NCBI GenBank assembly: GCA_013821585.1
Contig: JACDGO010000115.1
Location: 1 to 6,593 of the forward strand
Reading direction: 5' to 3'
Length of the DNA stretch: 6,593 nucleotides
Source: Sphingomonadaceae bacterium
Lineage (GTDB): Bacteria; Pseudomonadota; Alphaproteobacteria; Sphingomonadales; Sphingomonadaceae
This document shows, one piece after another, positions 5,119 to 6,593 of this stretch. The notes under the pieces are model-generated. The model saw nothing but the letters and a program-made list of their open reading frames with translations, ran no database searches and was not told the origin of the DNA. Position numbers and translations under genes: made by a program. Positions within the stretch are counted from its first letter, which is position 1. Each line of letters opens with the position of its first letter.

Positions 5119-6593
5119 ATGACCTCGACCAACGACATCCGCCGCGCGTTTCTCGATTATTTCGAGGGGGAGGGGCATGCGCGCGTGCCGTCGGCGCCGC
5201 TGGTGCCGCATAACGACCCGACGCTGATGTTCGTCAACGCGGGCATGGTGCCGTTCAAGAACGTGTTCACCGGCCTCGAAAGCCGCCCCTACGTAACCGC
5301 CGCGTCGAGCCAGAAATGCGTGCGCGCGGGGGGAAAGCACAACGACCTCGACAATGTCGGCTATACCGTGCGGCACCATACCTTTTTCGAAATGCTCGGC
5401 AATTTCTCGTTCGGCGATTATTTCAAGGAACGCGCAATCGCGCTCGCCTGGGGGCTGCTGACCAAGGAATGGGGGCTCGACCCGGATCGGCTGACCGTCA
5501 CCGTCTATCATACCGACGACGAGGCGTTCGACCTGTGGAAGCGCATCGCCGGCCTGCCCGAAGCGCGCATCATCCGCATCGCGAGCTCGGACAATTTCTG
5601 GGCGATGGGCGACAGTGGGCCGTGCGGGCCGTGCTCCGAAATCTTCTGGGACCACGGCGACCACATCCCGGGCGGCCCGCCGGGGAGCGCGGACGAGGAC
5701 GGCGACCGCTTCGTCGAGATTTGGAACCTGGTGTTCATGCAATATGACCAGGTTCTGGGCGGTCCGCGCCTCGACCTGCCCAAGCCGAGCATCGATACCG
5801 GCATGGGGCTCGAACGCATCGCCGCGGTGATGCAGGGCGTCCACGACAATTACGACACCGACATCTTCAGGGCGCTGATTGCCGAGAGCGTCGAGCTGAC
5901 CAAGGCGCCTGCCGTGGGCGAGGCGCGCGCGTCGCATCGCGTCATCGCCGATCATCTCCGCGCGTCGGGCTTCCTGATCGCCGACGGCGTGCTGCCCGCC
6001 AATGAAGGCCGTGGCTATGTGCTCAGAAGAATCATGCGCCGCGCGATGCGCCACGCGCATTTGCTCGGCTCGAAGGATCCGCTGATGCACCGCCTCGTCC
6101 CCGCGCTCGTCGCCGAGATGGGCGGCGCCTATGCCGAGCTCGTCCGCGCGCAGCCGCTGATCGAGGCGACCCTGCTCCAAGAAGAGACGCGCTTCCGCCA
6201 GACGCTCCAGAACGGGCTGCGCCTGCTCGACGAGGCGACGGGGACGATGGACGCGGGCGCGACGCTGCCGGGCGAGACCGCGTTCAAGCTCTACGACACT
6301 TTCGGCTTTCCCTACGACCTGACCGAGGACGCTCTGCGTTCGCGCTCGATCGCGGTCGATCGCGCGGGGTTCGACGCCGCGATGGCGCGGCAGAAGGCGG
6401 CGGCGCGCGCGGCATGGAAAGGGTCGGGCGACACCGCATCGCAAGACATCTGGTTCGACATAGCCGACGAGAGGGGCGGCACCGAATTCACAGGCTATGC
6501 GAGCGCCGCGGGCGAGGGGCGCGTCGTCGCGCTGGTCAAGGACGGCGCGCGCGTCGAGCGGGCGGGGGCGGGCGACGACGTCATCGTCCCTGT
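5119..6593 (+). CDS. alaS: alanyl-tRNA synthetase, N-terminal 491 codons (runs off right edge)
   Basis: AlaS is the class II synthetase that charges tRNA-Ala in the cytosol. The window holds the catalytic core and most of the tRNA-recognition domain. Landmarks are the class II motif 1 region with [17 protein letters not shown] (31-47), motif 2 with [17 protein letters not shown] (65-81) and [17 protein letters not shown] (86-102), the [18 protein letters not shown] segment (158-175), and motif 3 GMGLER (228-233). [16 protein letters not shown] (294-309) belongs to the following helical tRNA-recognition region. Full-length proteins are about 880 residues, so the editing and C-Ala domains lie beyond the edge. 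The start is fixed: an in-frame TAA at 5104-5106 leaves no earlier start, and the N-terminus ([10 protein letters not shown]) is standard for the family. No Shine-Dalgarno sequence is visible before the ATG. There is no frameshift in the visible part. Confidence 0.97.
   Translation, partial: MTSTNDIRRAFLDYFEGEGHARVPSAPLVPHNDPTLMFVNAGMVPFKNVFTGLESRPYVTAASSQKCVRAGGKHNDLDNVGYTVRHHTFFEMLGNFSFGDYFKERAIALAWGLLTKEWGLDPDRLTVTVYHTDDEAFDLWKRIAGLPEARIIRIASSDNFWAMGDSGPCGPCSEIFWDHGDHIPGGPPGSADEDGDRFVEIWNLVFMQYDQVLGGPRLDLPKPSIDTGMGLERIAAVMQGVHDNYDTDIFRALIAESVELTKAPAVGEARASHRVIADHLRASGFLIADGVLPANEGRGYVLRRIMRRAMRHAHLLGSKDPLMHRLVPALVAEMGGAYAELVRAQPLIEATLLQEETRFRQTLQNGLRLLDEATGTMDAGATLPGETAFKLYDTFGFPYDLTEDALRSRSIAVDRAGFDAAMARQKAAARAAWKGSGDTASQDIWFDIADERGGTEFTGYASAAGEGRVVALVKDGARVERAGAGDDVIVP

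Noticed and set aside
5056..6444. A 462-codon minus-strand open frame opposite alaS
   Set aside because: Arg/Ala/His-rich antisense shadow produced by high GC. The plus strand encodes unmistakable AlaS throughout.

Overview
The window is GC-rich with strongly G/C-biased third codon positions. It looks like a chromosomal segment of an alphaproteobacterium, most probably a sphingomonad. The reasons are a RecA of sphingomonad type, an alphaproteobacterial LexA operator (GTTC-N7-GTTC) in front of it, an inverted repeat resembling a repeat I recall from sphingomonad genomes, and recA lying upstream of alaS. The genus is an inference from recall, not from a search.

Layout. Positions 1-123 are one end of an insertion sequence on the minus strand. 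It includes the first 15 codons of an IS5-family-type transposase and ends in a GAGCC terminus next to a TGA/TCA triplet. The element sits inside a minus-strand DUF262 (GmrSD/ParB-like nuclease) gene and leaves an 89-codon N-terminal stub (116-385). The stub is poorer in GC than the rest of the window. A 199-bp divergent spacer (386-584) carries the LexA box and probable promoter of recA (585-1673). A 129-bp spacer with a nested inverted repeat (1721-1789) follows recA.

Next come four same-strand genes joined by overlapping stops and starts: a small VOC/glyoxalase-fold protein (1803-2150), an arginase/agmatinase-family ureohydrolase whose metal-site context resembles plant arginases (2129-2971), a GTT1-like glutathione S-transferase (2968-3594) and a Tat-exported M24 (Xaa-Pro peptidase-type) metallopeptidase (3591-4829). 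They look like one translationally coupled operon. A joint function is not evident; small-molecule, nitrogen or peptide turnover is a guess.

Positions 4830-5118 form a less GC-rich spacer with no recognised gene and one weak 54-codon ORF. alaS (alanyl-tRNA synthetase) starts at 5119 and runs off the right edge after 491 codons.

Most of the window is core housekeeping sequence. The accessory signal lies at the left edge, where a DUF262 gene of the kind often found in defence systems was broken by an insertion sequence beside SOS-controlled recA. I see no clear evidence of a new intact system. The best leads are the IS-interrupted DUF262 locus, the overlapping operator structure at recA, and the conserved-looking four-gene operon.
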